46,833 nt of DNA from Clostridium sp. MCC353 (lineage in GTDB: Bacteria; Bacillota; Clostridia; Lachnospirales; Lachnospiraceae): positions 1 through 46,833 of the forward strand of contig NZ_WQPN01000080.1 of assembly GCF_018785315.1 (NCBI RefSeq), written 5' to 3'. Below are positions 33,904 through 42,309 of this stretch, one piece after another. Position 1 is the first letter of the stretch. Every line of letters starts with the position of its first letter. The translations under genes were made by a program, and so were the position numbers. The notes under the pieces are model-generated. The model had not been told where the DNA came from. It saw only the letters and a program-made list of their open reading frames with translations, and ran no database searches.

Positions 33904-33929
33904 AAAGGCAGGTTTTCACTGCCTTTATT
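33902..33929 (+). terminator. Intrinsic terminator after yedF
   Basis: AAAAGGCAG pairs with CTGCCTTT, followed by ATTC. It has a short stem and A/T-rich flanks and may serve both strands. Confidence 0.6.
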
Positions 33930-33956
33930 CTGAAATAGAAGAAGGAAAGGCCGGGT

Positions 33957-34403
33957 TTATAAGTCTTTGCTCAAGTAGACCATGTCCGCCAACTGAACGT
34001 CCCCATCATACATGGGATGATCGTAGTTGTCTGTGAAAAAGTTTTTAATCCTGTGGGAAATCCGGAAACCGTTATTCTGGTAAAAGTTCATGATCCATGG
34101 AACGTCTCCGGTTCCCACAAGCATTGTTTGATATTTGCCCTTATAATATGAAAACACATGGTTTAAAAGAAGGCTTCCATAGCCTTTTTTATGCCATTTT
34201 TCATAGGTGGCTATATTTTTCAGTTCACAGACGCCGGCGCTTTCCCGGGTGACTACACAAACACTTTTTAAATCATCATCATACAATGCGAACAGTTCCC
34301 CTCGGTACAGGTATTTTTCTATCATGTTCACATCTTCATCTGCGAGCAGAAGAAGGTCCATAAAATTCTGTTTGCTGTTGTCTTCAATTTTATCTATCCT
34401 CAT
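33957..34403 (-). CDS. GNAT-family acetyltransferase
   Basis: A 148-residue GCN5-type acyltransferase. Seen: '[44 protein letters not shown]' region, where the KGYGS segment is the acetyl-CoA pyrophosphate loop, and '[18 protein letters not shown]' near the C-terminus. ATG 34403 lies 6 nt after GGAGG. It is alone on the minus strand. Substrate unknown. Confidence 0.85.
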   Translation of the reverse strand: MRIDKIEDNSKQNFMDLLLLADEDVNMIEKYLYRGELFALYDDDLKSVCVVTRESAGVCELKNIATYEKWHKKGYGSLLLNHVFSYYKGKYQTMLVGTGDVPWIMNFYQNNGFRISHRIKNFFTDNYDHPMYDGDVQLADMVYLSKDL

Positions 34404-34568
34404 CATAATCCTCCATGACAATGCGGTTTTGGCATAAATACTGAGTTATACTCTGCTTAAAATTATATCGGTTTTATCCGGTTTCAACAATGGATAAAAT
34501 CATAATCCGGGCATTATTTTCTGAGTTTTTAATATAGTCTCAGCAATAAGCCTAAAAAAGCAGAAAGA

Positions 34569-34597
34569 TTGACAAATTTTGCGGCAAATAATATACT
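34569..34597 (+). promoter_or_regulatory. Predicted sigma-A promoter of the c-di-GMP-controlled operon
   Basis: A perfect -35 TTGACA, a 17-nt spacer and -10 TATACT. The expected start site falls at about 34604-34606, directly at the riboswitch. Confidence 0.75.
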
Positions 34598-34604
34598 GTA
34601 TTAT

Positions 34605-34682
34605 AGTATCAGGGCAAAATAGCCGAAAGGTTATGACGCAAAACTATAGGGCCTTTAACATGGCAGCCAGTTGCAACTTTAT
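34605..34682 (+). promoter_or_regulatory. Cyclic-di-GMP-I (GEMM) riboswitch
   Basis: The conserved GEMM parts occur in order: GGGCAAAA, a stem capped by a GAAA tetraloop (AGCCGAAAGGTT), GACGCAAAACTATAGGGCC and then TGGCAGCCAGTTGC. The tetraloop and its receptor-like side match class I. The closing stem P1 is weak by eye. A terminator follows at once, so ligand probably controls transcription of the two genes downstream; whether it is an on or off switch I cannot say. Confidence 0.87.
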
Positions 34683-34687
34683 AGAAG

Positions 34688-34714
34688 CATTGCCGCAAGT
34701 GGTGATGTTTTTTT
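34688..34714 (+). terminator. Terminator of the c-di-GMP riboswitch
   Basis: CATTGCC pairs with GGTGATG (with G-T pairs), followed by seven T. It lies 47 nt before the first gene's ATG. Confidence 0.7.
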
Positions 34715-34761
34715 CGTTTTATAGGCAAATGGGCTCCAAAATAGGGGATAGGGGGTAAATA

Positions 34762-36858
34762 ATGTCCGAATTAAGCATTTTAACATCACAGCGTGATGAA
34801 CTGCTTCGAAAAATCCGTGGTATTGAAGAAAATTGTGAAGGGATTGAAAACGAACATAACGCTTCTAGGGTGCAGGCGCTGAACTTAGAGCAGGTTAAAC
34901 TAGCGGCGCAGCGCTCAGAACTGGTCAGGAAACTGACGGAATTGGATCATCGGTTATCCGTGATAAATTCCGAGATCAGCAAATTGTCCGGGACGGGAAT
35001 TGACCGGATTCTGGATGCCATAAAAAATCAGAAGTGGTTTTATTTTAAGAACAAGCCAAAAGTACTGATGGATAAGAGTACGGGTCTGTTATGGGCAAAT
35101 TTAGATTACTTTCCTTATAGAGAGAATAATCTAATAACTCCATACTCACTTTCTGATGCCACCAAGGTGATTTCGGGCTTTGATTTTGACGGAATAGCTG
35201 GATTTGGGGTTCCAGATTGTTATGAATTATGGAATATGGCTTTCGCTAAAGATTTTCCATTTTCAAATAAAAATTGTGAGAGAATCAAAGACATTGATTA
35301 CTGGGCAGTAAATCATAACGGATTGAATTATTCAAAAGATCTGGATGACGCCGGGGCTTTGAGCGACATATCTTCATCAAGAGATGTTTCCATCCTGCCC
35401 TGTTCCGGAGTACTGGTTAAAGGTTCTGATTATGAAAAAAATGTATCGGCCAATAATTCCGTCTATTCTGAAAAAGAACGCCTTCAGTTCACCCTGGATC
35501 TCTTTGTTCAAAATAAATTATGGCCTGTTTTCAATGATGATGAGATTACACAGTTATACCATAAAATTTATTTTGAAAAACCGATGCTTTTAAGACAACT
35601 GGAGGAAGTGCAGGCCCAGATCGAAAGCCTTCAGACGGTCAGCCTGCTTTCCTCTGAGTTCGATTACACTCTGCTTTTGGAGAAATACGATTTAAAGGCC
35701 ATTGATCATTCTGTCATTCAATATTATCAGGCAGTTCAGAAGTGGACGGATGAGCTGATGGAAAAGCTGGATACATATGAACATGAAAAAGAGGCTGTCA
35801 TCAACGACTTCAATATGATAGGCTTAAAACTGGCCAAAAAATACGAACCTGATGCAAACCTGACAGACAGAGAAAATTCTTTGCTGGAAGAGCGCCAGGC
35901 ATTTTTCAGGAAGAAGCTTTCCCTGGGTATGAACCGTGTGAAATCCAAGATACTGGCCGTAAAAAAACAGGCCGATGAACTGGAAAACCGCATCGATGAA
36001 ATCGATAATGGGAGCGATGCGATTCATGAACTGGCAGTTTTGGAGCGGGAAGAGAGGGCGGGATTTTCTTTTATTGCTGAAAATACGGCTAAGATGATCC
36101 GCAATGCCCTGCAAAAGATTGAATATTTTGAATCCCATCACCAGTTTGTGATGAGCGCGGTTGATATATGGGAAAAATGGTCTGAGGATTACAGGATTTT
36201 CAAAACCGTTTACAGGGAAGATTTTAAGAAGGTTTGTGAGGAAGACGGAATTGAAGAGGAATTGTGGCTTCAGTGGTACCTTGACTGGCAGCAGCTCAGG
36301 TTTGCGGTGGAACAGAAGGTCCAGCCCATGATTGAGCGTGGATTAAAGGGTGACATCGACTGTGCCGGAGACGCCGGTGAACAGGGCGGATGCGGAATTG
36401 TTGGAAACATCATTCAGGTGTTAAAAAGCTACAGGGATTCGGTGGACAAATTCTATTTAGAAGAGCGCAAAGGCATTTACCAGAAATATGCGTTTCAGAG
36501 CGGAGGGGAGCTGCAGGATAAATTCGAAACAGAAGCCAGCCTGTACCGTTATGCGGCGGAATTTCAATCGAATCTCCAGGAGATCATTTTCAACTGTAAA
36601 AATGCTGAGGACAGGATCTTTATTTTGAACTGGAGCAGCAGCCTTTTGGATATCCAGATCGATGAAATCCTCGGATTTGTGGCTGATCATGACTTACAGA
36701 AGATATCTAAAAGCATTTTGCAGGAGTTTGCCGCTTTGAAACTGAAGAATTACGATGTCTATCTGGCGGATGCAAAGGCATACGGGATGGAAAAGGCTGC
36801 CAGGGAAAAACAGTATAATTCTTTGATTTACAAGATGCGCAAGGATCTGATGAAGTAA
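34762..36858 (+). CDS. Coiled-coil protein with DUF1566-like domain, c-di-GMP regulated
   Basis: A 698-residue protein without signal peptide or membrane segment. About 1-80 is a coiled coil. About 95-235 looks like a DUF1566/Lcl-type domain (DKSTGLLWANLDYFPY, then YSLSDA, then GIAGFGVPDCYELWNM), a fold better known from surface and phage-tail-like proteins. From about 280 on it is long alpha-helical coiled coil with two glutamate/lysine-rich blocks and a Gly/Cys-rich break (DCAGDAGEQGGCG). It follows the GEMM riboswitch, with a purine-rich ribosome site. It appears more A+T rich than its neighbours, a hint of transfer. No enzyme motif is seen and function is unknown; it probably works with the next gene. 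Confidence 0.8.
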   Translation: MSELSILTSQRDELLRKIRGIEENCEGIENEHNASRVQALNLEQVKLAAQRSELVRKLTELDHRLSVINSEISKLSGTGIDRILDAIKNQKWFYFKNKPKVLMDKSTGLLWANLDYFPYRENNLITPYSLSDATKVISGFDFDGIAGFGVPDCYELWNMAFAKDFPFSNKNCERIKDIDYWAVNHNGLNYSKDLDDAGALSDISSSRDVSILPCSGVLVKGSDYEKNVSANNSVYSEKERLQFTLDLFVQNKLWPVFNDDEITQLYHKIYFEKPMLLRQLEEVQAQIESLQTVSLLSSEFDYTLLLEKYDLKAIDHSVIQYYQAVQKWTDELMEKLDTYEHEKEAVINDFNMIGLKLAKKYEPDANLTDRENSLLEERQAFFRKKLSLGMNRVKSKILAVKKQADELENRIDEIDNGSDAIHELAVLEREERAGFSFIAENTAKMIRNALQKIEYFESHHQFVMSAVDIWEKWSEDYRIFKTVYREDFKKVCEEDGIEEELWLQWYLDWQQLRFAVEQKVQPMIERGLKGDIDCAGDAGEQGGCGIVGNIIQVLKSYRDSVDKFYLEERKGIYQKYAFQSGGELQDKFETEASLYRYAAEFQSNLQEIIFNCKNAEDRIFILNWSSSLLDIQIDEILGFVADHDLQKISKSILQEFAALKLKNYDVYLADAKAYGMEKAAREKQYNSLIYKMRKDLMK

Positions 36859-36870
36859 TGGAGGGAATTT

Positions 36871-38112
36871 ATGGACAGCATTATAGCCAGACCGCCTGTA
36901 ATCAATGTTGATTTTTCAGAACCGGAGATATGGGTGCGGCGCAGACCTGAAATGGGCGACCATATCCGCGTTATGCGCGCCGGGGGCCTGTATGCCCATC
37001 ATGGAGTTTATGTGTCGGATGATGAGATCATCCATTTTACCGGGGCGGAAGACGACAGCATTCTGGACTGGTCAAAACCGGAAGTGATAAGGTCGGACCT
37101 GGATTATTTTTTAAAGGGAGGCACGCTTGAGGTTAAGGAGTATACAGAGGATGAATTTAATGATTTATACTCCCCGGAACAGATTGTCTTATATGCCAGA
37201 GCGTGTCTTGGGGACAAAGGGTATCACTTAGCATTTAATAACTGTGAACATTTTGCAAATGTATGTACATTAGGCCGTTTCCGGAGCAACCAGGTGGAAC
37301 GGGTGCTGTCTGGTAAACTGCCAAATGAGGAGGGGAAAGAATTGGGATTTTTAGAGAAAATCGGTAATGCAATTAAGAATTTTTTTGGGGGCGGAAGTTC
37401 AGGTGGAAGCCGTTCTGTATCCACATATGAGCCGGACAAGGTAAAGATAGCGGAGATTGAAAGCGATACCAAGATCCGGCTGGCGCATATGGAAAATGAC
37501 CGCATTGAACTGATGAAGCAGGCCAGAATGGATATGCTCCAATTTGAGACGGAAAGCCGGATCGCGTTGGAGCAGGCTAAGGCCCAGGGGCTGACGGTGA
37601 TGGCCCAGACCATCCTTACATTACAGGAAAAGCTGAACGAAGTGGCGGAGAAACGGCTTCTGATCATAGAAAAGGGATCGCTGCAGATCATCAAGGATAT
37701 TGAAACTTTTTATGATGAACTGGGGACGAAAATACAGGAAGACGACGACCGGTATAATACGGAGAAACTGCCGGAACTGCTTTCGATCTTGGAAAAGTAT
37801 GAGGAAGGTTCGCCGTCCCATAAAATCTATATGAAAAGGATTGAAGAGGATATGGCGCTCCAGGCGAAACATTATGCCATGCAGATTGAGGCTGTTTCCA
37901 GGAGACAGTCACAGATCATCGACGGATTCTTACAGAGCAAGGAGCACATTATTGAACAGACCGGGCAGATCACCGCAGGAATGCTGGAAGCTGTTCAGAA
38001 CCAGGTATTGGAATTAAACAATTCTGCCCAAAAGGCATTAGATGTGGAGAAGGCGGCACTGCCGGGAGGGGAGAAACCGGCGCTTGCGGACGGCATCAAG
38101 TGTTTTTCATAG
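36871..38112 (+). CDS. LRAT-like domain protein with C-terminal coiled coil
   Basis: A 413-residue protein, second in the c-di-GMP-controlled operon (12-nt gap, GGAGG site). The N-terminal domain, about 25-150, resembles LRAT/NlpC-type cysteine acyltransferases or hydrolases: MGDHIRVMR, then AHHGVYVSDDEIIHF (catalytic-type histidine), then FNNCEHFANVC (catalytic-type cysteine with the usual NCEHF context). A glycine/serine linker (FGGGSSGGSRS, near 169-182) leads to a long coiled coil about 190-395. No signal peptide. The family acts on acyl or peptide bonds; the substrate is unknown. Sharing a promoter and coiled-coil architecture with the previous protein suggests they form a complex. Confidence 0.82.
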   Translation: MDSIIARPPVINVDFSEPEIWVRRRPEMGDHIRVMRAGGLYAHHGVYVSDDEIIHFTGAEDDSILDWSKPEVIRSDLDYFLKGGTLEVKEYTEDEFNDLYSPEQIVLYARACLGDKGYHLAFNNCEHFANVCTLGRFRSNQVERVLSGKLPNEEGKELGFLEKIGNAIKNFFGGGSSGGSRSVSTYEPDKVKIAEIESDTKIRLAHMENDRIELMKQARMDMLQFETESRIALEQAKAQGLTVMAQTILTLQEKLNEVAEKRLLIIEKGSLQIIKDIETFYDELGTKIQEDDDRYNTEKLPELLSILEKYEEGSPSHKIYMKRIEEDMALQAKHYAMQIEAVSRRQSQIIDGFLQSKEHIIEQTGQITAGMLEAVQNQVLELNNSAQKALDVEKAALPGGEKPALADGIKCFS

Positions 38113-38330
38113 AAACGGAGATAGAAACAGAGATAGAAGAGGAGTTTGTGTTGATCAGGCGTGAGAGCGGAGAGGCTTTTGCGCCTTTTCTTTTTGTAAA
38201 TAACCGCCTGGAAACTCCCCATTTGCCGGCTGGAACTCATGGATCAGCCGTTTTTTTTGGAGGCGGAAAAGGGGAAATTCAAAATCGTAAATGAATGAAA
38301 ATCTTATTGAGAAAAAATTGCGTTATATTG

Positions 38331-38361
38331 TTGACAACTGATAATATCAATGATATTATTA
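38331..38361 (+). promoter_or_regulatory. Promoter and palindromic operator of the cysteine operon
   Basis: A perfect -35 TTGACA (38331-38336), a 17-nt spacer and -10 TATTAT (38354-38359). GATAATATC-AAT-GATATTATT (38340-38360) is an inverted repeat covering the spacer and -10, as expected for a repressor site. A second small dyad GTAATATTAC follows at 38372-38381. No regulator of this operon is identified nearby. Confidence 0.65.
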
Positions 38362-38400
38362 ATAACAAGATTAGTAATATTACCAACAAGGAGGAGCGAT

Positions 38401-39687
38401 ATGGATCAAAGCCTGTATCAAAATTATGTAAAAATTTTGAATAATGAGCTTGTTCCCGCACTAGGGTGCACAGAGCCCATAGCAATTGCCTATGCAGCGG
38501 CGAAAGCGCGTGCTACTTTGGGAACATTTCCGGAGCGTGTGGAGATGCGCTGCAGCGGAAACATTATCAAAAACGTAATGGGCGTGACCGTACCGAATTC
38601 CGGGGGCCTGCGCGGCATAGACGTGGCGGCAACCCTGGGAATAGTAGGCGGTGATGCTGACAGGGAACTGGAAGTCCTGGAGGAGATTACACAGGAAGAC
38701 ATTGATAAGACCAAACAATTGGTTGAAGAGGGGTTCTGCCAGTGTAAGCTTCAGGAAGGCGTGGAAAACCTGTACATCGTGGCAAAGGTAATCAAAGGGG
38801 AACACTTTGCGGAAGTTACCATCATCAACCGCCATACACTGATTACCAAGATTGTAAAGGATGGGGAGATCTTGTTTGAGCATAAGGTCAGTGAGGAATC
38901 ACCGGAGTATGTGGACAAATCCCTTCTGAATGTAAAAGATATCCTGATATTTGCGGATGAGGTGAAGATCGATGATATCCGCGAAGCCATCGGAAACCAG
39001 ATTGCGCTGAATTCCGCCATTTCAGATGAAGGAATGAAAAATCATTATGGGGCTGAAGTGGGACGGACCCTTCTGGACGTGTACGGAGATGATGTGAGAG
39101 TGAGGGCCAGAGCCAGGGCAGCGGCAGGTTCCGATGCCAGGATGGGCGGATGTTCTCTTCCTGTTGTCATCAACTCAGGAAGCGGAAACCAGGGTATGAC
39201 CGTATCCCTTCCGGTCATCGAATTTGCCAAAGAGGTGAACGCTTCGGAAGAGAAGTTATACCGGGCCCTGGTAGTGAGCAACCTGATTGCAATCCACCAG
39301 AAAAAGTATATCGGAAGCCTTTCTGCATACTGCGGAGCTGTCAGCGCGGCCTGTGGGGCAGGTGCGGCGATTACATATCTCTATGGCGGCAGTGAAGAAG
39401 AAGTTGGGCTTACCATTACGAATACCATCGGCAATGTGGGCGGAATTGTCTGCGACGGGGCGAAATCCTCCTGCGCGGCTAAGATCGCATCCGCAGTGGA
39501 AGCCGCGATCCTGGCGCACTATATGGCCAGCAAGCACCATTGTTTCCAGCCGGGCGAGGGAATCGTACAGGATGATGTTGAGGGAACCATTAAGAGCATG
39601 GGTTACATCGGCCGTGTTGGTATGAAAATTACAGATACGGAGATATTGAATATTATGATCGACCGTGTTAATGTAGACGAAGCATAG
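38401..39687 (+). CDS. L-cysteine desulfidase / serine dehydratase alpha family (UPF0597)
   Basis: A 428-residue Fe-S enzyme of the UPF0597 family, which degrades L-cysteine to pyruvate, ammonia and sulfide (CyuA/CdsB-type) or acts on serine. Seen: 'ELVPALGCTEPIAIAYAAA', 'CSGNIIKNVMGVTVPNSGG', 'GSGNQGMTVSLPVI', 'AYCGAVSAACGAGAA' and 'CDGAKSSCAAKI', with the conserved cysteines for a 4Fe-4S cluster. ATG 38401 follows AAGGAGG. The cystine transporter next door makes cysteine the likely substrate. Confidence 0.9.
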   Translation: MDQSLYQNYVKILNNELVPALGCTEPIAIAYAAAKARATLGTFPERVEMRCSGNIIKNVMGVTVPNSGGLRGIDVAATLGIVGGDADRELEVLEEITQEDIDKTKQLVEEGFCQCKLQEGVENLYIVAKVIKGEHFAEVTIINRHTLITKIVKDGEILFEHKVSEESPEYVDKSLLNVKDILIFADEVKIDDIREAIGNQIALNSAISDEGMKNHYGAEVGRTLLDVYGDDVRVRARARAAAGSDARMGGCSLPVVINSGSGNQGMTVSLPVIEFAKEVNASEEKLYRALVVSNLIAIHQKKYIGSLSAYCGAVSAACGAGAAITYLYGGSEEEVGLTITNTIGNVGGIVCDGAKSSCAAKIASAVEAAILAHYMASKHHCFQPGEGIVQDDVEGTIKSMGYIGRVGMKITDTEILNIMIDRVNVDEA

Positions 39688-39712
39688 TACAAATGATTAG
39701 GAGAGTATGGAG

Positions 39713-41113
39713 ATGGAAAATGTATTTTTACAAGAGTTTCTGATGATCAGCGATATTAAGACTATCGTATTTCTTGCAATTTTGGCGGGGTTATTTTATC
39801 TGATCCATGTTTTGTACCATAAAAAACATATGGATTTTGCAGTTGTTGTTATGATCGGCACAGGTCTTGGCCTTCTTCTCGGACTGGCGATGCAGTTCGT
39901 GGGCGGTTTTCCGGACGCGCCGATGGAAGTTACATTTGTTAAAGAGACGACCACATGGTTTGGCTTATTCGGAAATGGTTATATCAACCTGATCAAGATG
40001 ATCGTTGTGCCGCTTGTTATGGTTTCCATTATGCAGGTTATTATCAACATGCAGCAGGGAAGCTCCATGGGCGCTCTGGTTAAGAAGACGATTTTTGTTA
40101 CCATGGGAATGGTTGCGGTTTCTGCTGTTATCGGCATCTGCGTGGGCCTTTTGTTAGGAGTTGGCAAAGGTTCTGCAATTGTGACCGACGGAACGGCAGA
40201 AGCAAAAGCCATCACTTCAGTGGCGAACACACTGAAAAACCTGATTCCTTCCAATATCGTTGGATCTATGGTTGAAAGCAACATCATCGGACTTGTTATC
40301 TTCTCGGCATTTTTTGGTCTGGCAGTATGGTGGATCAATTATGAAAGCCCGGAAGCGGCAAAACCATTATATGACGGTATCAATGCAGCTCACAAAGCCA
40401 TGATCAATATGGCCCTTTTAATCCTGGATTATATGCCATGGGCTGTTATGGCTCTGCTTGCCAACACAATCGCTCAGAGAGGCCTTTCCTCAATCCTGGA
40501 AGTTGGTAAATTTATTATTGCGCTTTATCTGGCGGTTGCAATTCAGTTTATTATCCAGCTGGTTCTGCTGGCTGTTCACGGATTGAATCCGGTAACTTAT
40601 ATGAAGAAATCATTTGCAACCATGCTGATGGCATTTACTTCCCGTTCCAGCGTTGGATGTCTGCCGATGACCATTGAGACACTGACAAAGAGGCTGGGCG
40701 TGGACCAGGGTACTGCAAGTTTCGTTGCAGGCTTCGGTACGACGGCAGGAATGCAGGGATGCGCAGGCGTATTCCCGTCACTGCTCATCGTTTATGTCTG
40801 CCATGTGACAGGCACACCCCTTGACGTTACCATGCTTGTAATGACTGTAATCGTAGTAACCATCGGTTCCTTAGGAATCGCAGGTATCCCCGGAACAGCT
40901 ACTATGGCAGCTTCCGTAGGCCTTTCCGGCGTTGGTATGGCTTCTCAGTTCGCTATGGTGAGCCCGATCCTTGCCATTGACCCGATCATCGATATGCCGA
41001 GAACCATGTTAAATGTTACAGGATCCCTTACAAACGCATTAGTTGTGGACAAACATATGGGTACTTTAAATGAAAGCGCTTATAATGACATGAGCCTGAA
41101 CCTGAAAAAATAA
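39713..41113 (+). CDS. tcyP: L-cystine/dicarboxylate-type symporter (TcyP-like)
   Basis: A 466-residue DAACS-family sodium/proton symporter with about eight membrane helices. Seen: 'GLFGNGYINLIKMIVVPLVMVSI' region, 'FTSRSSVGCLPMTIETL', 'FVAGFGTTAGMQGCAGVFPSL' and a late 'IDPIIDMPRTMLNVTG', matching the TcyP/YdjN cystine-transporter branch more than glutamate or succinate carriers. It lies 25 nt after the desulfidase gene. ATG 39713 is 8 nt from AGGAGAG. Confidence 0.85.
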   Translation: MENVFLQEFLMISDIKTIVFLAILAGLFYLIHVLYHKKHMDFAVVVMIGTGLGLLLGLAMQFVGGFPDAPMEVTFVKETTTWFGLFGNGYINLIKMIVVPLVMVSIMQVIINMQQGSSMGALVKKTIFVTMGMVAVSAVIGICVGLLLGVGKGSAIVTDGTAEAKAITSVANTLKNLIPSNIVGSMVESNIIGLVIFSAFFGLAVWWINYESPEAAKPLYDGINAAHKAMINMALLILDYMPWAVMALLANTIAQRGLSSILEVGKFIIALYLAVAIQFIIQLVLLAVHGLNPVTYMKKSFATMLMAFTSRSSVGCLPMTIETLTKRLGVDQGTASFVAGFGTTAGMQGCAGVFPSLLIVYVCHVTGTPLDVTMLVMTVIVVTIGSLGIAGIPGTATMAASVGLSGVGMASQFAMVSPILAIDPIIDMPRTMLNVTGSLTNALVVDKHMGTLNESAYNDMSLNLKK

Positions 41114-41153
41114 ATAATATACATGCCTGGAATCAGGCAGAATGGAGGAAATC

Positions 41154-41411
41154 ATGAGATATACAGTAAAACCACAGAGAGTCTGCCCTTCTTCCCTTTC
41201 CTTTGATTTAGACGGGGATGTTGTGAAAAACATAGAGTTCGTTGACGGCTGCAACGGCAATTTAAAGGCCATCAGCAAATTAGTTGACGGTATGACGGTA
41301 GAACAGGTAGAGACTTTCTTAAAGGGCAATACCTGCGGCAAAAACACCACATCCTGCGCAGACCAGCTTGCTATCGCTGTCCGTGAGAAATACGAAGAGA
41401 GCAAAAATTAA
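41154..41411 (+). CDS. TSCPD-domain protein (TIGR03905 type)
   Basis: An 85-residue protein. Seen: 'VKPQRVCPSSLSFDLDGDVVKNIEFVDGCNGNLKAISKLV' region and the C-terminal 'CGKNTTSCADQLA', the signature of small TSCPD proteins of Clostridia. Three conserved cysteines suggest metal or Fe-S binding. In this operon it may assist or sense cysteine/sulfide metabolism; that is inference. ATG 41154 follows GGAGG by 6 nt. Confidence 0.85.
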   Translation: MRYTVKPQRVCPSSLSFDLDGDVVKNIEFVDGCNGNLKAISKLVDGMTVEQVETFLKGNTCGKNTTSCADQLAIAVREKYEESKN

Positions 41412-41436
41412 TTCCATCGGCAGGAAACTGCTGTAA

Positions 41437-41500
41437 AAAAGTCCCGGCCGCCCCGGTTCTCCACAATCATGTGGAAAGCCGGGGGGCCGGGACTTTATTC
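41437..41500. terminator. Large bidirectional terminator
   Basis: AAAGTCCCGGCC pairs with GGCCGGGACTTT, enclosing an inner CCCCGG/CCGGGG stem and a small TCCACA/TGTGGA hairpin. It separates the cysteine operon from the GntR gene, which ends at 41540. Confidence 0.85.
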
Positions 41501-41539
41501 TGGTTACACAGGAACCGCTGTCCTGCGTAACCGGTGAGA

Positions 41540-42169
41540 TCAAATGCTGCGGAAGTCTTTCAGATCCAATTCCAGGTTTTTAAGCGCTCCGTGGATGTCC
41601 TTTACCTTGATGCAGGATAGGATGGCCCTGTGGTAGCGCATGTCGATGGGATTATAGGCGGCGTCCCATTTATCCCAGTAAAACTGGGCATAGGCGCGTT
41701 TTAAAATGTCCATGGATCTCTCCAGCTGTGCGTAGGAATAGGAATTGCCTGAGTAGGACAAAAGTTTCAGGTGAAAGTTGATATTATGCTCCCAATGTAC
41801 CCACATATCGTCTACAGAGGCATTGCAGAGGTCATCCAGACGGTATAATTCGTCTATCTGATCTGAAGTTATTTTATCGTAGCATTCCCTCAGCATGCCG
41901 CCTTCCAGGATAAAACGGAAGCGGAGGATCTCGTTGGCATCCTTGCTGGTGAGCCGGATAACTTCGTATCCATATCTTGGAATGTTGCGGAGAACACCTT
42001 CGTTGCATAAGGAGATGAGAGCTTCCCGGACCGGAGATTTGCTGAAGCCGAATTTGGCTACCAGCTCCTGTTCGTTGATGATCTGATTTGCTTTGTATTC
42101 ACCTTTGATGATACCGTCCAGAGTTTCCTGATAGACGATTGATTTTAGACTGTTTTTTTCCTTGTTCAT
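41540..42169 (-). CDS. GntR/FCD-family transcriptional regulator
   Basis: A 209-residue regulator. The N-terminal winged helix reads 'IIKGEYKANQIINEQELVAKFGFSKSPVREALISLCNEGVL', with the SPVREAL recognition helix. The C-terminal FCD ligand-binding domain has the histidine-bearing helices (HWEHNINFHLKLL, RYHRAIL). FCD members sense organic acids or related small molecules. It is divergent from potABCD, and an inverted repeat in their shared region is a candidate operator. ATG 42169 has GGAGAAG upstream. Confidence 0.88.
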   Translation of the reverse strand: MNKEKNSLKSIVYQETLDGIIKGEYKANQIINEQELVAKFGFSKSPVREALISLCNEGVLRNIPRYGYEVIRLTSKDANEILRFRFILEGGMLRECYDKITSDQIDELYRLDDLCNASVDDMWVHWEHNINFHLKLLSYSGNSYSYAQLERSMDILKRAYAQFYWDKWDAAYNPIDMRYHRAILSCIKVKDIHGALKNLELDLKDFRSI

Positions 42170-42256
42170 ATCTCTTCTCCATTTATATAGTAGCTTTATC
42201 ATAGCAAATAAAGTCTTGAAAGTAAAGTGATGGGGGTCGTGAAACTCAAGATACTG

Positions 42257-42284
42257 TTGCATCCTATGGTATTTATGATACAAT
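42257..42284 (+). promoter_or_regulatory. potA promoter with GntR-type inverted repeat
   Basis: -35 TTGCAT (42257-42262), a 16-nt spacer and -10 TACAAT (42279-42284). ATGGTAT (42266-42272) and ATACAAT (42278-42284) form a 7-bp imperfect inverted repeat spaced 5 nt across the spacer and -10. Its shape fits FadR/GntR operators, and a GntR gene starts 97 nt away on the other strand. Confidence 0.5.
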
Positions 42285-42309
42285 TGGTAGGAAGATAAGG
42301 AGGCTTAAT

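Noticed and set aside
38100-38294. 64-residue frame after the LRAT-like gene
   Set aside because: It overlaps the end of that gene and has a low-complexity ETEIETEIEE start and no clear ribosome site.
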